A DNA stretch of 64,000 bases from Scenedesmus sp. ARA3 (lineage: Eukaryota > Chlorophyta > Chlorophyceae > Sphaeropleales > Scenedesmaceae): contig RWJK01000815.1 of NCBI GenBank assembly GCA_004335835.1, forward strand, positions 1 to 64,000, read 5' to 3'. Within the stretch, counting starts at the first letter, position 1, and every line of letters begins with the position of its first letter. A program made the translations under genes and the position numbers. This document shows positions 45,340 through 58,294 of the stretch, in pieces. The notes under the pieces were generated by a model. That model did no database searches. It saw only the letters and a list, made by a program, of their open reading frames with translations, and was not told where the DNA came from.

Positions 45340-48300
45340 ATGGCGAGCGGTGGGCAGCTGAAAATCCTCATTGTTGGCGCACACGACCTAGACAGGATAG
45401 TAACTGCAGATCAACAGCAGCCTTACTACATTTTGGAATGCGGCAACCAGCGCAGCAGGAGCAAGCCCTGCCTGGACAGTGGCACCAACCCCACCTGGAA
45501 CACTGCTCACAAGTTCAACATCACAGACGAAGTGGCAGTGCTAGCTGTAATCAAGGATGAGGGGACGAAGGGGGTTATTGGCCAGGGCATGATTGAGCTG
45601 CCCAGGTATGCAGTGCACCTGCAGGCTGACCTTTCACCTTCAAGAAGCAGCTCACCAACTGCTGGAAGCAGCTGTGCATTGCCCGCTGAGGCCACGTGCA
45701 TGGATGCTGGCCGCGTGCGCAAGAGGTCCCGCACTCAGTTGCACCTTGTTGCTGCCTTGATGCTGGTACTTGCCTGCTGCTTGCAAGTGGTACCCGATCA
45801 GCTTGTGCATCCGAATTCATCACTGCCAGTGCTACGTCGCCGGCACCCCGACTGTGCATTCATTTCGACTATAAGCATCCCCTGGCATAGCATGCACCAG
45901 CCCTTTTGGTGCGATGGATCATAGCAGCCTGCCTTACTGGCTCGCCTAAACGTCTGCCCTCTTGTGTTTGCGGCCCTGCAGGGCGCTGCAGTATGGCAAG
46001 GATGAGGGTGCAGCAGTGCTGATGAACATGGGTGGGGAGCCTGCAGGCACGCTGCGTTTCAAGCTGAAGTTCTCAGCAGCGCCCGCCAGCAGCACACCTA
46101 CGGCAGCGCCAGGTGTAGCGCTTGCAGGACGCCCCTCAGACCGAGGCAGCCAGGCTTCTGGGCGGCTCTCTGCTGCTTCACCCCGGCCAGCAGATGCAGC
46201 AGCAGCAGCAGTGGATGAGGACGACCCTATGCTTGCTGCTGCAGCCAGCAAGGTGTCTTTGGCAAAGCAGGCAATGCAGCAGCTGACAGCAGAGCTTGCA
46301 GAGCTGACTGGTGCTGACAATGCAGAGGCTGCCAGCCCATACAGCAGGCAAGCTGGTGCACAGGGCAGCAGCTCGCAGGAGCGGCACGGCAGCAACCAGC
46401 GCGCAACCTCACTTGCGCAGCAGTACTCGCACTCACGTGCGGGTGTGCGGCAGCCGCGTGTGAGTGCTGGGGGCTCCGTCTCTCCAATGGCGGCTGCTTC
46501 GCCGACGTCGCCCTCGCCGCGTGGCTGGGGCCAGCAGCAGCAGCAGCAGCAGCAGCACCATCACACGCCGCCACAGCAGCAGCGCTCGCAGGACATGGGC
46601 GGCTGGCGCAACAGCGCGCCTGTCTCACCAGAGCCTGCTGCCGTGCCGTCAACGGACGAGCTCCTTTCGATGTATGGCGCGCCGGGTGCCGTTGAGCAGC
46701 TGCAGCTGGAGTCGCCGATGCGTGCAGGGGGTGGCAGCATGCTGGTGCGGCAGCTGCAGGAGGCGCTGGCAGCAGCACATGCTGAGAAGGTGGGTGGTAT
46801 CACGCTTGAATGTAGCAAATGCTAGTGGCTTGTGGCATTGCATGTGTGCAATCCTGTGGCTGCTGGTTCTCTTGTCTCGCCTTGCCTGCAAATGCGCCTT
46901 TGCGTTACGTCGCAAGCATTGGCATATTGCATGCTGCCGTGTGCATGTGGCTGTAGCTCTGCATGTGGCTGGTTGAGGCTGGCCTGGTTGGTGGCCGCCA
47001 CCTGCACACGGCAGCGGCGGCTGGGGCAGTTGTGCGCTAGCTGTAGTGCAAATCCGCTGCTTTATGCTTTTGCGCAGCCTTGACCCCGTTGCTGCTGCTG
47101 TTGCTTGACTGTCTGAGGTTATTGAGTCGTCTGGTGTGGCTGTTGTTGGGGGCTGCAGATGGCTACTGAGGAGGAGCTGGGCAGTGTGAAAGAGGCAATG
47201 GCAGAAATGAGCAAGCAGCACTACATGGACGTCAAGCGCTACAAGGACGCAGCAACAGCAGCAGGCAGCGCGCAGCAGCAGCACCAGCAGGCGCTGCAGC
47301 AGCTGCAGGAGCAGCAGGCGCAACAGCAGCAGCAACAACTAGGGTCCCCCAAGGGGCTGCGGCACATGATAGACACGCACCCGCACCCGCAGCGGCACCC
47401 TCCGCGGGTGTCCCAGGACAGTGCGGGCAGCTTTGACCGGGCAGATAAGGCGCGGCGTGTTGACACCACACATGACGGCTCTGGGGAGCTGCCTGAGGAG
47501 CCCGGCTCACCTGTGCCTGCCTACAAGCTGCAGATTCAGATTCACCAGCTGGAGCGGCAGCTGGCGGAGGCAGCAGCCAAGACGCAGGAGGAGGTGGCCA
47601 AGCGGGAAGCAATGGTGAGGGGCGCTGCGTGAAGCTACAGCTGGCAGCTGCTTGGGGCGTAGACCGGTAAATGCGTGGGGTTGTTTGGGGCATATAGAAT
47701 GAGTTTGAGCAGGTTGGGCAGTAGCTTGAGTTATAGCAGGGCAGGTAATGGCAGCTGCTGCACCCCTGGTTGACATGAGCTGCATGCATGGCTGGTTGCA
47801 GCGGCTGTGGGCAGGTGCGACTAGGTTGCACAGCAGCTCTGGGCGTGCAGGTGGCAGCTGACTGTCACCGTGGCTTTGCTGCCAGCTGCTCTGCTGCAGC
47901 TGCGACGTACCTTGCGATGTGGCGATTCTGTCAGGCACAACCATTGAAACTCATGCGTGCGCACTGCTGTGTCATGTGTGCTGCTGCCTGCCGTGTGCTG
48001 CAGGCTGGCAAGGTGGCTGAGCTGCAGTCTACTCTGGAGGCACAGGTAGCAGCCACGCGGCAGGCAGAGGCAAACGCAAAGGCGGCAGAGGCCAAGGCAG
48101 CAAGCCAGGCCACACTAGCAGCAGCAGCAAGGGCCGAGGTGGGTGCCTGGGCCTCTGCTGTGGTGTCCCAACATCCTTGCATGGTGCTGCTGCTGCAGCC
48201 ACTTGCGCAAGAAACATAATCTTGCAGGAGGTCAGCATGAAAATGGCTTTGTGGCTGTGTAGTGCAAGCTTGCCTACTTTATGGTGCTTGGCTATTCTTG

Positions 48301-49740
48301 GTGCTCCCGCATGCAACTGCCAACTGCTGGCTCCTGCTCCTGGCTGGTGTTGCATGTGCTTCCAGATGGCTGCCGCGCGGGAGACGAGCGGCAAGGAGGC
48401 CGACCTGTCGGCTGAGCTGTCGCGGCTGCGTGCTGAGCTGGCTGCTGCAGCGGCTGAGAAGGGCGAGCTGGAGGAGGCGCTAGGGCTCATGGAGAAGAAC
48501 AACAGCGCGCAGGTGGCGGCGCTGCAGGTGAGGCGCCTCACCAGCACACTTATAGCCACATCCTGCAGATTGGAGCATGGCCTGCAAGCATACGCACCAG
48601 TCAGCAGCAGGCGGCAACTGCGTGAGGGCAGCGGCTGCAAGCATTGTGCAGTAGCCACAGCTTGCCGCCCGCTTCCCGTGCATGCTGCTGTTGTGCTGTG
48701 GCTCACTGTACTCCGCCTGCTGCTGTGTTTTCACCGGACCCTGCGTTGATGAATGATCATCCTCATCTGCAGGCTGAGCTGCGCCAGGCGCAGGAGGAGG
48801 CTGGCGCGCTGCGTGCCGGCAACGAGGACGTAGCGTCGCTGCAGGAGCAGCTGGCTGCTGCGCGCGAGGAGGCCAGCGGGCTGCGCAACAGCAACGAGGA
48901 CGTGGACTACCTGCAGGCGCAGCTGCGCCGCACGCTGCGGGACAATGTGGAGCTGCGGCACCAGGTGCGGCAGCACTGTGCGGCGCTGCTGCCAATGATG
49001 GGCTGAGCTGTGTTTTGCAGCATTTGGTGATGTCCATGTGGTGTGGTTGCCTGGTCTGGGGGAGCAGCAACATCACAGATGCAGCTGGCGTGTGCACTCT
49101 ATGTGCTAAACACAGAGGGCTAGAGCAGTGCTGTAACCAGCCAGAACGTGCAACTTACATGCACGTGTAGCCTTGTATGGCACATGCTTAGAGGTGTCAC
49201 TCTCTGCAGAGATGCTGGTGGCCCTGGCTCATGTGCTGAGCATGATGCTCCTTGTTTGGCTGCGCAGGTGCAGATGCTGCAGCAGACTGCGCGGCAGCAG
49301 GATGATGCTGCTGACGCCCAGCAGGCTGAGGACCACACAGCCTTCTTCACAGAGCATGAAGCGCTCATGCAGGTAGGCGGCCAGGCACGCGCAACCAGTG
49401 TGGCAAGGCAGCATATAGCATGCAAACCTGGTGCTCTTGCACTCGCAGCAGCCTTGCGTGCATCAAACGTCTTGCACTTGGCAATGACGCCAACATGGCC
49501 ATGCACAACGATATTCTCTGCCATGGCTTCTACACCGCTTCAACATCAGTGTGCAAAGGCCGTGCCCAAGTCAATTTAATCTGCGCATGCTGCTACCTGT
49601 GCTCACTCTATGTGCTCACACTTTAAATGCAGGAGCTGGTGGCCAGCAAGCTGGAGCTTGCTGAGCTCAAGGAGCAGCAAGTCCGCATGCAGCGCCAGCT
49701 GTTCAAGGCGCAGGAGGGGCTGAAGAACAATCAGATCTGA
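45340..49740 (+). CDS. C2-domain coiled-coil protein
   Basis: Eight exons: 45340-45605, 45982-46789, 47159-47614, 48004-48138, 48366-48527, 48773-48964, 49268-49372, 49633-49740; 743 residues, all junctions in frame. The N-terminal ~125 residues form a C2 domain (QLKILIVGAHDLDRI, YYILECGNQRSRSKPCLDSG, TNPTWNTAHKFNI, VIGQGMIELPRAL, EPAGTLRFKLKF). The acidic calcium-binding loops look incomplete, so calcium-independent membrane or protein binding is possible. Next is a Ser/Ala/Gln/His-rich disordered part with a Gln-His run (about 260-275). The second half is long coiled coil: LVRQLQEALAAAHAEK, KLQIQIHQLERQLAEAAAKT, ELSRLRAELAAAAAEKGELE, LRQAQEEAGALRAGNEDV and an end rich in K, E and Q. I cannot name an orthologue; the layout resembles trafficking or basal-body scaffold proteins. 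It precedes the WDR62-like gene on the same strand. Confidence 0.78.
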
Positions 49741-50425
49741 TCTGGTCCGTGGCAGAGGCATGGTGCTGAACAGCTGCTGTTTACTCTAGTTTGTCGCCAG
49801 CAGGGTTGTGCGAGTGTCGATGACTGCATTCCAAGTTGTGCAGGCGCTGCTGCGGTTGTGCGCCATGGTCAGTACCTGGTGCTGCATGCACTTGCAGTGT
49901 GTCCTCAGGCATCTGCAGCTACAGCGAGCATCGCCTCCCAGCGCTATTTGATTGCTCCAGCATACGTTTTATAGGAATGAGGACATGGTTGTGTTGCTGT
50001 GAGTGTGCTTAGCAGGCACTTCTGTACCTCTTTATACTTCTGGCACAACAGCAGCAGCAGCAGTACGAAGTTGTGCAAGAGCGTACTTGAACATTGCTGC
50101 CACAGACGATCTGCCATTAGTCGTGGATGCTCATATTCTAAAGACCTGTCGAGGCATATCAGCGAGTCTGTGGGGACTCATCGGCCACAGGGTAACACGC
50201 CTGTATTTGAACAGTGCAACAGCTGAACATCAGCAGCTGACGTTCGGGTGCAACGGACAGAACAATATAATGCATGGTAGCAGCTGCACATCGAAAAACT
50301 TAGTTACTTTGCCACGAGTCAGCAAACTTGAAAGATGAGACAGCTTCATCAAAATCAATCTGGAGTGCCGCACGCATGACATGATGAGAAGCTAAAAACA
50401 ACAGATTGGGTCGTGAAGGAATTGA
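49741..50425. other. Intergenic region upstream of the WDR62-like gene
   Basis: About 685 bp containing the 3' UTR of the C2 gene and the promoter of the WD40 gene. No gene or named element seen. Confidence 0.5.
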
Positions 50426-53400
50426 ATGGCGGAGATTATCAGCACAGGCGGCAAATGGAAGCAGATGGTGGGAGGGGCCCCCAAGGCAAGCTGACAGAAG
50501 ACTTTGCATACCAGCAGCCTGAACTGCTCCTTTTTATGAAAGGTTTGAGTTGACATGTTCCACCGTATGTAGCTGCTAACCTTTGTGTTCCGCTTTTGCA
50601 CTGCTCTTGCTGCTGCCTGATGGCACCCCTGACGTGAGCAGGTGGAGCAGCTGCAGATCGACAAGGTGATAGGCTTGTCGCCCCCAAGCAGTGGCACAGT
50701 GGCACACTCTCCCAGCCATGCAGACATCTTGGCTTATCCAGCAGGCTCCTTTGCAGTTGTCTACAACAGCTCCAGCAGGCAACAGCTGCGCCTGTTGCGC
50801 AGCACCACCAGCAATGCTCAGCTGGGGTGCATTGCCTGGTCGGCCAGTGGCGAGCATGTTGCTGCTGGCGAAGCCGGGTCCAACCCTGCCATCCTTGTGT
50901 GGGACTGGAAGAGCAGCAAGTGCTTGGCAGAGCTCAAGGCACACAAGCACAGTGTAGCCTGTGTACGCTTCTCGCAAACAGATGGTGAGCCAAGATACAA
51001 GCAAGCTGTTGTGGTGCCTGCTTGTGCCCACCTGATGCTCCAGCAGTAACTGCGCAGGACAACGCCTACTTGACTACTCTAGGCTTGTTAGCTTTGTTGT
51101 TTTACAGTATTGTTGTGTTCACTGCAGGCAAGCTGTTGCTCTCTGCTGGAGGCGCCAATGATGGCATGCTGTGCATCTGGTGGGTGGGGGAAACGGACGA
51201 CTGCAGATATGTTTGTGACTGCAGCCACCAGCAGTGACACACCCTTTACGCCGACAGGCGCAATGTTGTCAAACCACATGCAGCAATTGCTTTGCGGTTG
51301 TGATGGGCTATGTGCGGTATCATTTAAAGGTTGCCTTGGAGACTGCTTCAAAAGCGTCCTGCATTCCGAGTTGAATGGCGCACAATGTGTCTGCTTGGCT
51401 GCAGGGACTGGAAAGCAGGCAGCGTGCTGTGGCGCCAGAACGTAGCAGCAGAGTTGACTAGCGCAGTGTTTACAGAGGACAGCAGCTGTGTGCTGGCACT
51501 GGGCAAGGGCATCTTCAAGGTATACATAAAGGCACCCACCATCAATAGCGACAGCTGCAGCTGCCTAATTAACAGCAGCTGCATATCTGCGGGTGCTGCA
51601 CATCCTGTAACTCCTGCGCGCTTGTGCCTTGACATCAAGCAGTAGCTGCAATCGTCATACTCGCCACCACGCTTGCTGCCACTACCTGTTGAACGGCTTG
51701 CATGTACTCCGCGACGCAGGCTTGGTCTGTCAGCAGCACTTCACAAGCAGGAGCAGGCAGGGGCAAGGCAGCAGCAGCAGGCAGCAGCAGCAGCTTGAGC
51801 CTCACACCACGCCCAGTCACGCTGAGGGAATTGCAGGGCAGCCGGTTCGTTGATGTGGCAGTTGCACCCAGCCCGCCCCAGCAGCCTCCTGGCAGCAATG
51901 GTGTGTACGCGCTCGTTGCTACTGGTGTGCTGGTGCTGATGCGGCCCACTGGAAGGGTGATTGACAAGTCCGTCAACCTGCAGGTATGCTGCAAGACCAG
52001 CACCAAACAGTATCTGCTGCGGCAGTGCTGCCAGCGCAGCACAGCAGTTGCACTTTCAGTGGTGTGCAAGTCCAGGTTCACAGCAGCAATTACAAGGTTC
52101 AGCAGCTGTCATCAGGCTGAATCTGCATTCAAGCAAGCCAACAGGAAGCTGACCAGAGGCGCTTCAAAAAAGGCTGCTCCTGGCGGTTTGCTTGTCTCTG
52201 CTGCAGGTTCGGGCAGCATATGCTCTGGCAGCAGGCGCGACGCAGGTGGCAGCTGCGTGTGCCCAAGGCGTTGTCAGGCTGTTCAGCTGCAAGAGCCTGG
52301 CATTCCGTGCAACCCTGCCGCGCTTTGTCGCTCGCGGCCAGGGGCCAGCTGCCGGTGCAGGTGAGCAACGAGATGCACGACTCAATGTACCCAACGCAGA
52401 GCGCCTTGTTCTGGCAGTGCTGCACTTATGCGCCGCAGTCAACAGCTCAACATGCAGCAACACATCAGAGTAGCAGTACACCATGTGTGCTTTCCTGTCC
52501 TGTCACAGGCGCTGCTGCTGAGGAGGGGTTCCCAGACGCCCGGGCCTGCAGCTTCAGGCCTGAGACTGAGCAGCAGCTGGTGGTGGTGTATGCTGACATG
52601 AGCATGATTGTATGGGACATCCAGGACCTCAAGAAGGTGAGCCGCCACTTGCAGCTGCACTTGCTGCTGGCCTCTGGCTATGGCACCCTGAACTCATTTT
52701 GTACGCCTGAGGCACGCCTGGAGGAACCGTACTGTGCTGTATGCCAGGTGTGACAGTAATCTTCACTAACTGTGCATACCTTGCTGTTTGCTGCTGCAGA
52801 TCACCTGCTTGCAGACCCTGGCAGCCCACAGCAGCTGCATCTGGGACATCTGCCCCATCACGGCTCCAGTGTTCAGCATGGCAGGCCTTCAGCAACAGCA
52901 GCAGCAGCCATCACGCTGCGCAACGTGTGCTGCGGATGGCACAGTGCGGTTCTGGAACCTCTCAGCAGACGCGCCGCCAGGCACTGGCCGCCTGCTGCCA
53001 GGTGCGGCTGGCAGCCTAGACACAAGGCTGGTCAGCAGCTGTTTGCCCACAATGACTAGTGGTAGAGGCATATTTGAATAATGGCATGGTGCAGCTGCTG
53101 TCACTAACATGCAGCCGACCCAGGTCTGACAGGTCGCCATGCCGGCAGTCCTGTTCTTCTGCAGACCTGAGAGGACGCCTGATTGCCTGTACCTGCCCTT
53201 CTGTTCCACTGCCTGCAGCTGCTGTTGACGCACAGGGCCGGCCGTCTGGTCAGCTGCGCTGCATGCGCATCAGCACAGATGGCCGCCACATCTGCGTGGG
53301 TGACCAAGCTGGCACGCTGCGTGTGTTTGACAGCGTGACGCTCAAGCTGCTGCTGCAGCAGGAGGCACATGACTGCGAAGTGCTGTGCCTGGACTACTCG

Positions 53401-56400
53401 CCCCTGATGCAGGGTGGCAGCTGCCTGGCAGCGTCCGGCAGCAGGGACACCCTCATCCATGTGTTTGATGTCCAGGCGGGGTACGCGCTGCTGCAGACGC
53501 TGGACGAGCACAGCGCCGCTGTCACTGGCGTGCGCTTCACAGCGGGCGGCAAGGGCCTGGTCAGCTGTGGTGCTGACAGAAGCATCATCTTCAGGTAAAG
53601 ATGCATTGTGCAGATTTACCAGGTAGCTGAGCACCACAGCAAGGACACGACTCAAGTCAGCTTGCGCCAGCAAGCAATTGGGTTGCACAGCAATTCACTG
53701 TCGGGCTTTGACCCATTTGCAAAGCTTGCAGTACATTCGTATAAGTGCATGTGGTGAGATCGCGTCCTGGATTCCTGTGCCACTGCTGCACCTGCTCGCA
53801 TACCAAATCCAGGGTGCTTGGCGGCGACAGCAGCAGTGCTGCTTACCACATTGAAACGCTGCCGCACAGCATGCTCTTTGACCTGGTGGTTGACCCACTG
53901 GACCAGTACGTGTTCACCACTGGCCAGGATGGCCTGCTGCGGCAGTGGGATGTGGCCACAGGCTCCCTGCAGCGCACCCTGGCACCTGAGGCAGGCGCAG
54001 GTGAGGTGTTCGCTGGGCGGTGGCGTTGTGTTGACGTACTTCCAGTGAAATGCCTTGCTGTTGGTTGTACTGGCTGGCAGTCAGCACTGCCACAAAAGCA
54101 GGAGCAGTCAAGTTGCTCCTTGCTGGTTCGCCCTACTACGTGATCTGTCTAGCTGCCCCATCGACTTTATGTGCAAAAGACGGGCACTGACATGCTTGCT
54201 TGCTGATTGCTTCATCGTGCCGCAGGGGAGCCCATCAAGCTGTACATTGACCCCGGAGGTGTGGTGCTCATCTGCTGCCATGCTGACGGCTGCCTGCGCC
54301 TGTACCACCTGGCCACCGGTCAGCTGCTGTGGCGGGCTTGGGGCCACTCGGAGATGGTGGCTGCAGCCTCGCTGTCTTCTGACCTGACAAAGATGGTGTC
54401 TGTAGGCGGCGACGGCTGTGTGATTGTGTGGAAGCTGCCTGAGCAGCTGGTGCAGGAGGTGCAGGCGGCAGTGCGCCGGGTTGCAGCAGCTAAGCTGCAC
54501 CTGGATGCAGGCGGCCAGCAGCAGCAGGGTCAGCAGGTGCCTGGACATCTTGATGGTGCGCCCAGCGCTAGGCAGGTGGCGTGGTCCGCCAGCCCTGCTG
54601 CAGCCGGTGCAAGCAGCCCAGGCATTGCGCATGCATCTCCTGCAAGCAATCCTGGTTGCAGCAGCACCCCCCTGGGCACCTGCCCCAGCAGCGAGAGTGG
54701 TATGGCCTCCGCCCTGCTGCGTGTGCGGCAGGGGAAGCCGCTTGTGTCAACAGACAAGCTGCCAAAGTGGGCACGGTCACCTTCGTCGCCCATCAGCGGA
54801 TCAGCTAGTCCTGCTGCCTCGGGCAGTGGCCAGGCACAGCAGCAGCAGCCTCTGTTTAACAGATGGTTTGGCGGGCGCCAGCAGCCCAGCAAAAACAAGT
54901 GGCTTGCGGCACAGAAGGTGGGAGGGGGCTTGCTTGCATCAATTGGATTTGTGTTGCCGTGGTGTGGTTGATGCACTGCGGGAATCTTCAGCACTAGGTC
55001 CTGCAAATGTGCAGTGGCTCTTGCTGTGCTGCGCATGTTCAGGTGTTGTAGCTGGATACTGAAGATGAGCTCCTGGTTAGTCCGTAGTGGTGCCTTCGGC
55101 AAGGCTGCCGTTGTCTGGTCCTGCAGGCAGATGATGGTGGTGATGGCACCTGCCGGCGCCTGAGCCTGGAGAGCAAATCATCCACGCATGACGGCGGGAG
55201 TGAGAACCAGCCAGGGGCACCGGACGCAGCTGGCACCCTGCACCAGACCAGCAGGGGCTCAGGCCAACTGGAGCCACAGCAGCAGCATGAGGATGACGAT
55301 GACCAGCAAATGCCTGGCTGGCCTCAGGATGACGACATGGTGGTTATCCAGGACTGGGATGACAGCTCACTGGCGCAGTATGATGATGCACTGGATGCTG
55401 CTGCAGCAGCACCACCGCCGGCTGCAGGTGCAGCTGACGGGGCGGCAACGCATGTGACTGGTGAGTGTTCGAGTCGTGTCAGGGCAGCACGCTGCGTTTA
55501 ACAACGCCTGCGAGATGGCAAGCCAGGCACCTTTTTGCTGTTGGTGGCTATGAGCGCACTCATACATCCAGTGGTACGCGTCCGTTCAGCTTGTGTCATG
55601 CTCTGTTCTGCAGGTGGCGAGCGTGTTGCGCGGGACTTGTTCAAGGAGCACTTCAGCAGCCTGGGCGACGCGGGTCCTGCGCCAGCACCAGAGGGCGGCA
55701 GCCAGTGCCTGCGCACACAGGACTTGAGGCAGAGCCTATCAGCAATGTGAGCGCACAGCTAGTTATGCACTCAACTTAGCCATAAGCAGCCAGCTGCACA
55801 GAGCAGCATCTCTCTGGTTGTGCTGTGCACGTGCATTTTTGCCGAATGCTGCAGGAGCCTGTGCATGCACTCGTGACAGTCATCCGAGCAGGAGTATCTT
55901 CCATCACTGCTGGTGCTGATGTGTGCAGGTTCAAGGCCGGCCGCGCCAGCCTGGGTGGCCTACTGCCGCTCCGCAGCCAGCCAGTCAGCAGCGCAGGTGG
56001 CAGCAGCATCCCAGCCAGGAACGACACCAGCAGCTCAGAAGCCTACACATGCAGCACTACAGCTGAGGCTGGCGCCGCCGCCTCACCGCTGCGCGTATCA
56101 ACAGAGGACGAGGAGGTGCATGCGGCAGAGAAGCAGGCAGCGGCTGCAGTGGCAGCAGCAGGGCCGCCAGAGGTCCAGCTGCCGCCCTCCAGCAATGGCG
56201 GCCTCAGCGCTGCCAGCAGTACCAGCCATTTAGAGGACGAGCAGCTGCCGTCTGGTCAGGCCTCGCCCAAGCGGCGCTGGCGTGTCGGCAAGATGGACGC
56301 TGAGCTGGCAGGCATGCGGGAGCGGCTGGCAAGCCTGCAGGCGCTGTACCAGCAGCAGATGCTGCAGCGGCAGCTCAGCCCCAGGCGCGGCAGGTCCTTC

Positions 56401-58263
56401 AGCAGCACTGATGAGCACATGCAGGCAGCACAGCAGGCAGTTACTGCAGAGGCCCGGGAAGCAAACCGGGGGAGGTTTGCATCTGATGATGGGGGATTTG
56501 CCGCCAAAGCGCTGCAGGTGGCTGTGGCAGCAGGCAGCAACAGCAGCGACAGTGATGTTGTGCCTAGTGGCAAGAGTGCCAACAGCAGTGGTGCGGCTGC
56601 TGGCGGCTCAAAGCTCAAGCAGGAAGGAGCAGTTGACGTGGATGCAGCTGCGCTGCCTGAGCTGCCACCACTGCCGCCAGGACCTGTGCCTGCCGCAGCC
56701 CTCAGCAAGGTTGCAGCAGACAAGGCAGACCCTGTGCCACATGCAGTGCCTGCACCAGCAGCAGACTCCACAGCAGCCACGGCGCCACCTGCAACCGCAG
56801 CAGAGGCAGTGGCTGAGCAGTCGCAGGAAGAGCTAGTCAGCAACCCGCTGTACTCACCAGCCTCTGCCGCAGGTGAGGGGCCTAGCAGCCCTGAGCCAGC
56901 AGCTGGGGTGCAGGCAGCAAGCCCCAGCCTGCTGGCGCAGCTGCTGGCTGATTCGCCAGATGTGCCTTCACCTGCGGCAGCCCGCAGCCCTAGCATAGAC
57001 AGCACGGCAACAGCAGCAGCAGCAGGAGCCCGTGGCGTGCCGACCCCTCTCAACATGACAGCAGTGCTTGATGCAGCAGCAGCAGCTGCAGCATCTCCAG
57101 GCCGTCAGGGTAGTGGCAGTGCACCTGGCAGCAGCTGCACATCACCAGCACTGCCACAGTCTCCAGCTAGCTTGCTGCAGCAGCTTCACGCAAGCTCGCA
57201 CTTGAGCGACAGCGTGTACAGGGTCAGCATCGGCAACAGCATAACAGCAGCAAACAACACTGCATCGCTGGGAGGGGTGCCACGCAGTGATAGCCCCACC
57301 AAGTGGTCACTCAGCTTGCAGGTGCCGCATGCAGATGCACCCGCCTTCAGCGCCTCTAGGCTGTCACCTTCAGGTGGCAGCATCCTCAGCAGGACCGCCC
57401 AGACACCAGTTGCTGCAGCTGCAGCCACAGATTATGGGCAGCAGAAAGAGCAAGCGGAACTGCAGAGCACAGAGCAGCAGCAGCAGCCGGAGCCTGAGCG
57501 CCCCCATAGGCAAAGCGCAAATGGCACAGCAGAGGCAGCAGCAACAGCAGAAGCGAGCAACGGCTTGCAGGTGTCAGACGCTGCTGTGCGCGAGGGCGTG
57601 ACCATCACCCCTCATGGGCAGCATGTGGTGTGGCCAGGCTGGGGGGCAGATGGAGCTTGGGAGGGGCTCACCCCCAGCCCTGGCAGCAGCGGTGTTGCGC
57701 CAAAGCTGGCAGCCACCTTCGACTCTGCTGTCACGCCCACAGCAGCTGCTGCAGCTGAGGGTGAAGAGTCAGGGTTGGCAGCAGAAATGTCAGCTATCAG
57801 CGCAGAGTCGTCTGCTGCAGTCGTGGTGGCAGAGGAGCCAAAGTTCTGGCTGCAGCAGAACCCCTGCTATGACATGACACCCATAGGCAGCACGCCTGGC
57901 AGCGCAGTGGCCAGCAGCAACGGCAGAACTTCATCATGGGCTGCACAGGTGAGAAAACGCTGCAGGCACACACCTGGACTTGCGTAAATGTGGCTGGTGC
58001 AGCACAGCAAGCTGCAGTGTGTTGGTCATGGCGGTGTGTGTATCTAGGGCCTGTACTGGCTGGTGCAGCAAGCCACGGTGCAGCCGACCATGCTCGTTGC
58101 TGCGTGGCTTGCAGGGCGTGCAATGGGTGTTGATGAGCTGCTTGTTTGCTGTTTGCACCCACAGGTTGAGACCATCGCCGAGGCAGTCGCTGATGTTGCA
58201 GGGCTGCCGGCATCTTGCAGCAGCCCTCCAAGCGTGGCGACGGCCAATGACAGCCTTGATGCT

Positions 58264-58294
<31 letters not shown>

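Noticed and set aside
56256..57056. 266-codon minus-strand open frame (Ala/Ser/Leu-rich)
   Set aside because: It is the antisense shadow of a low-complexity exon of the WDR62-like gene; GC-rich repeat codons rarely give stops in any frame.
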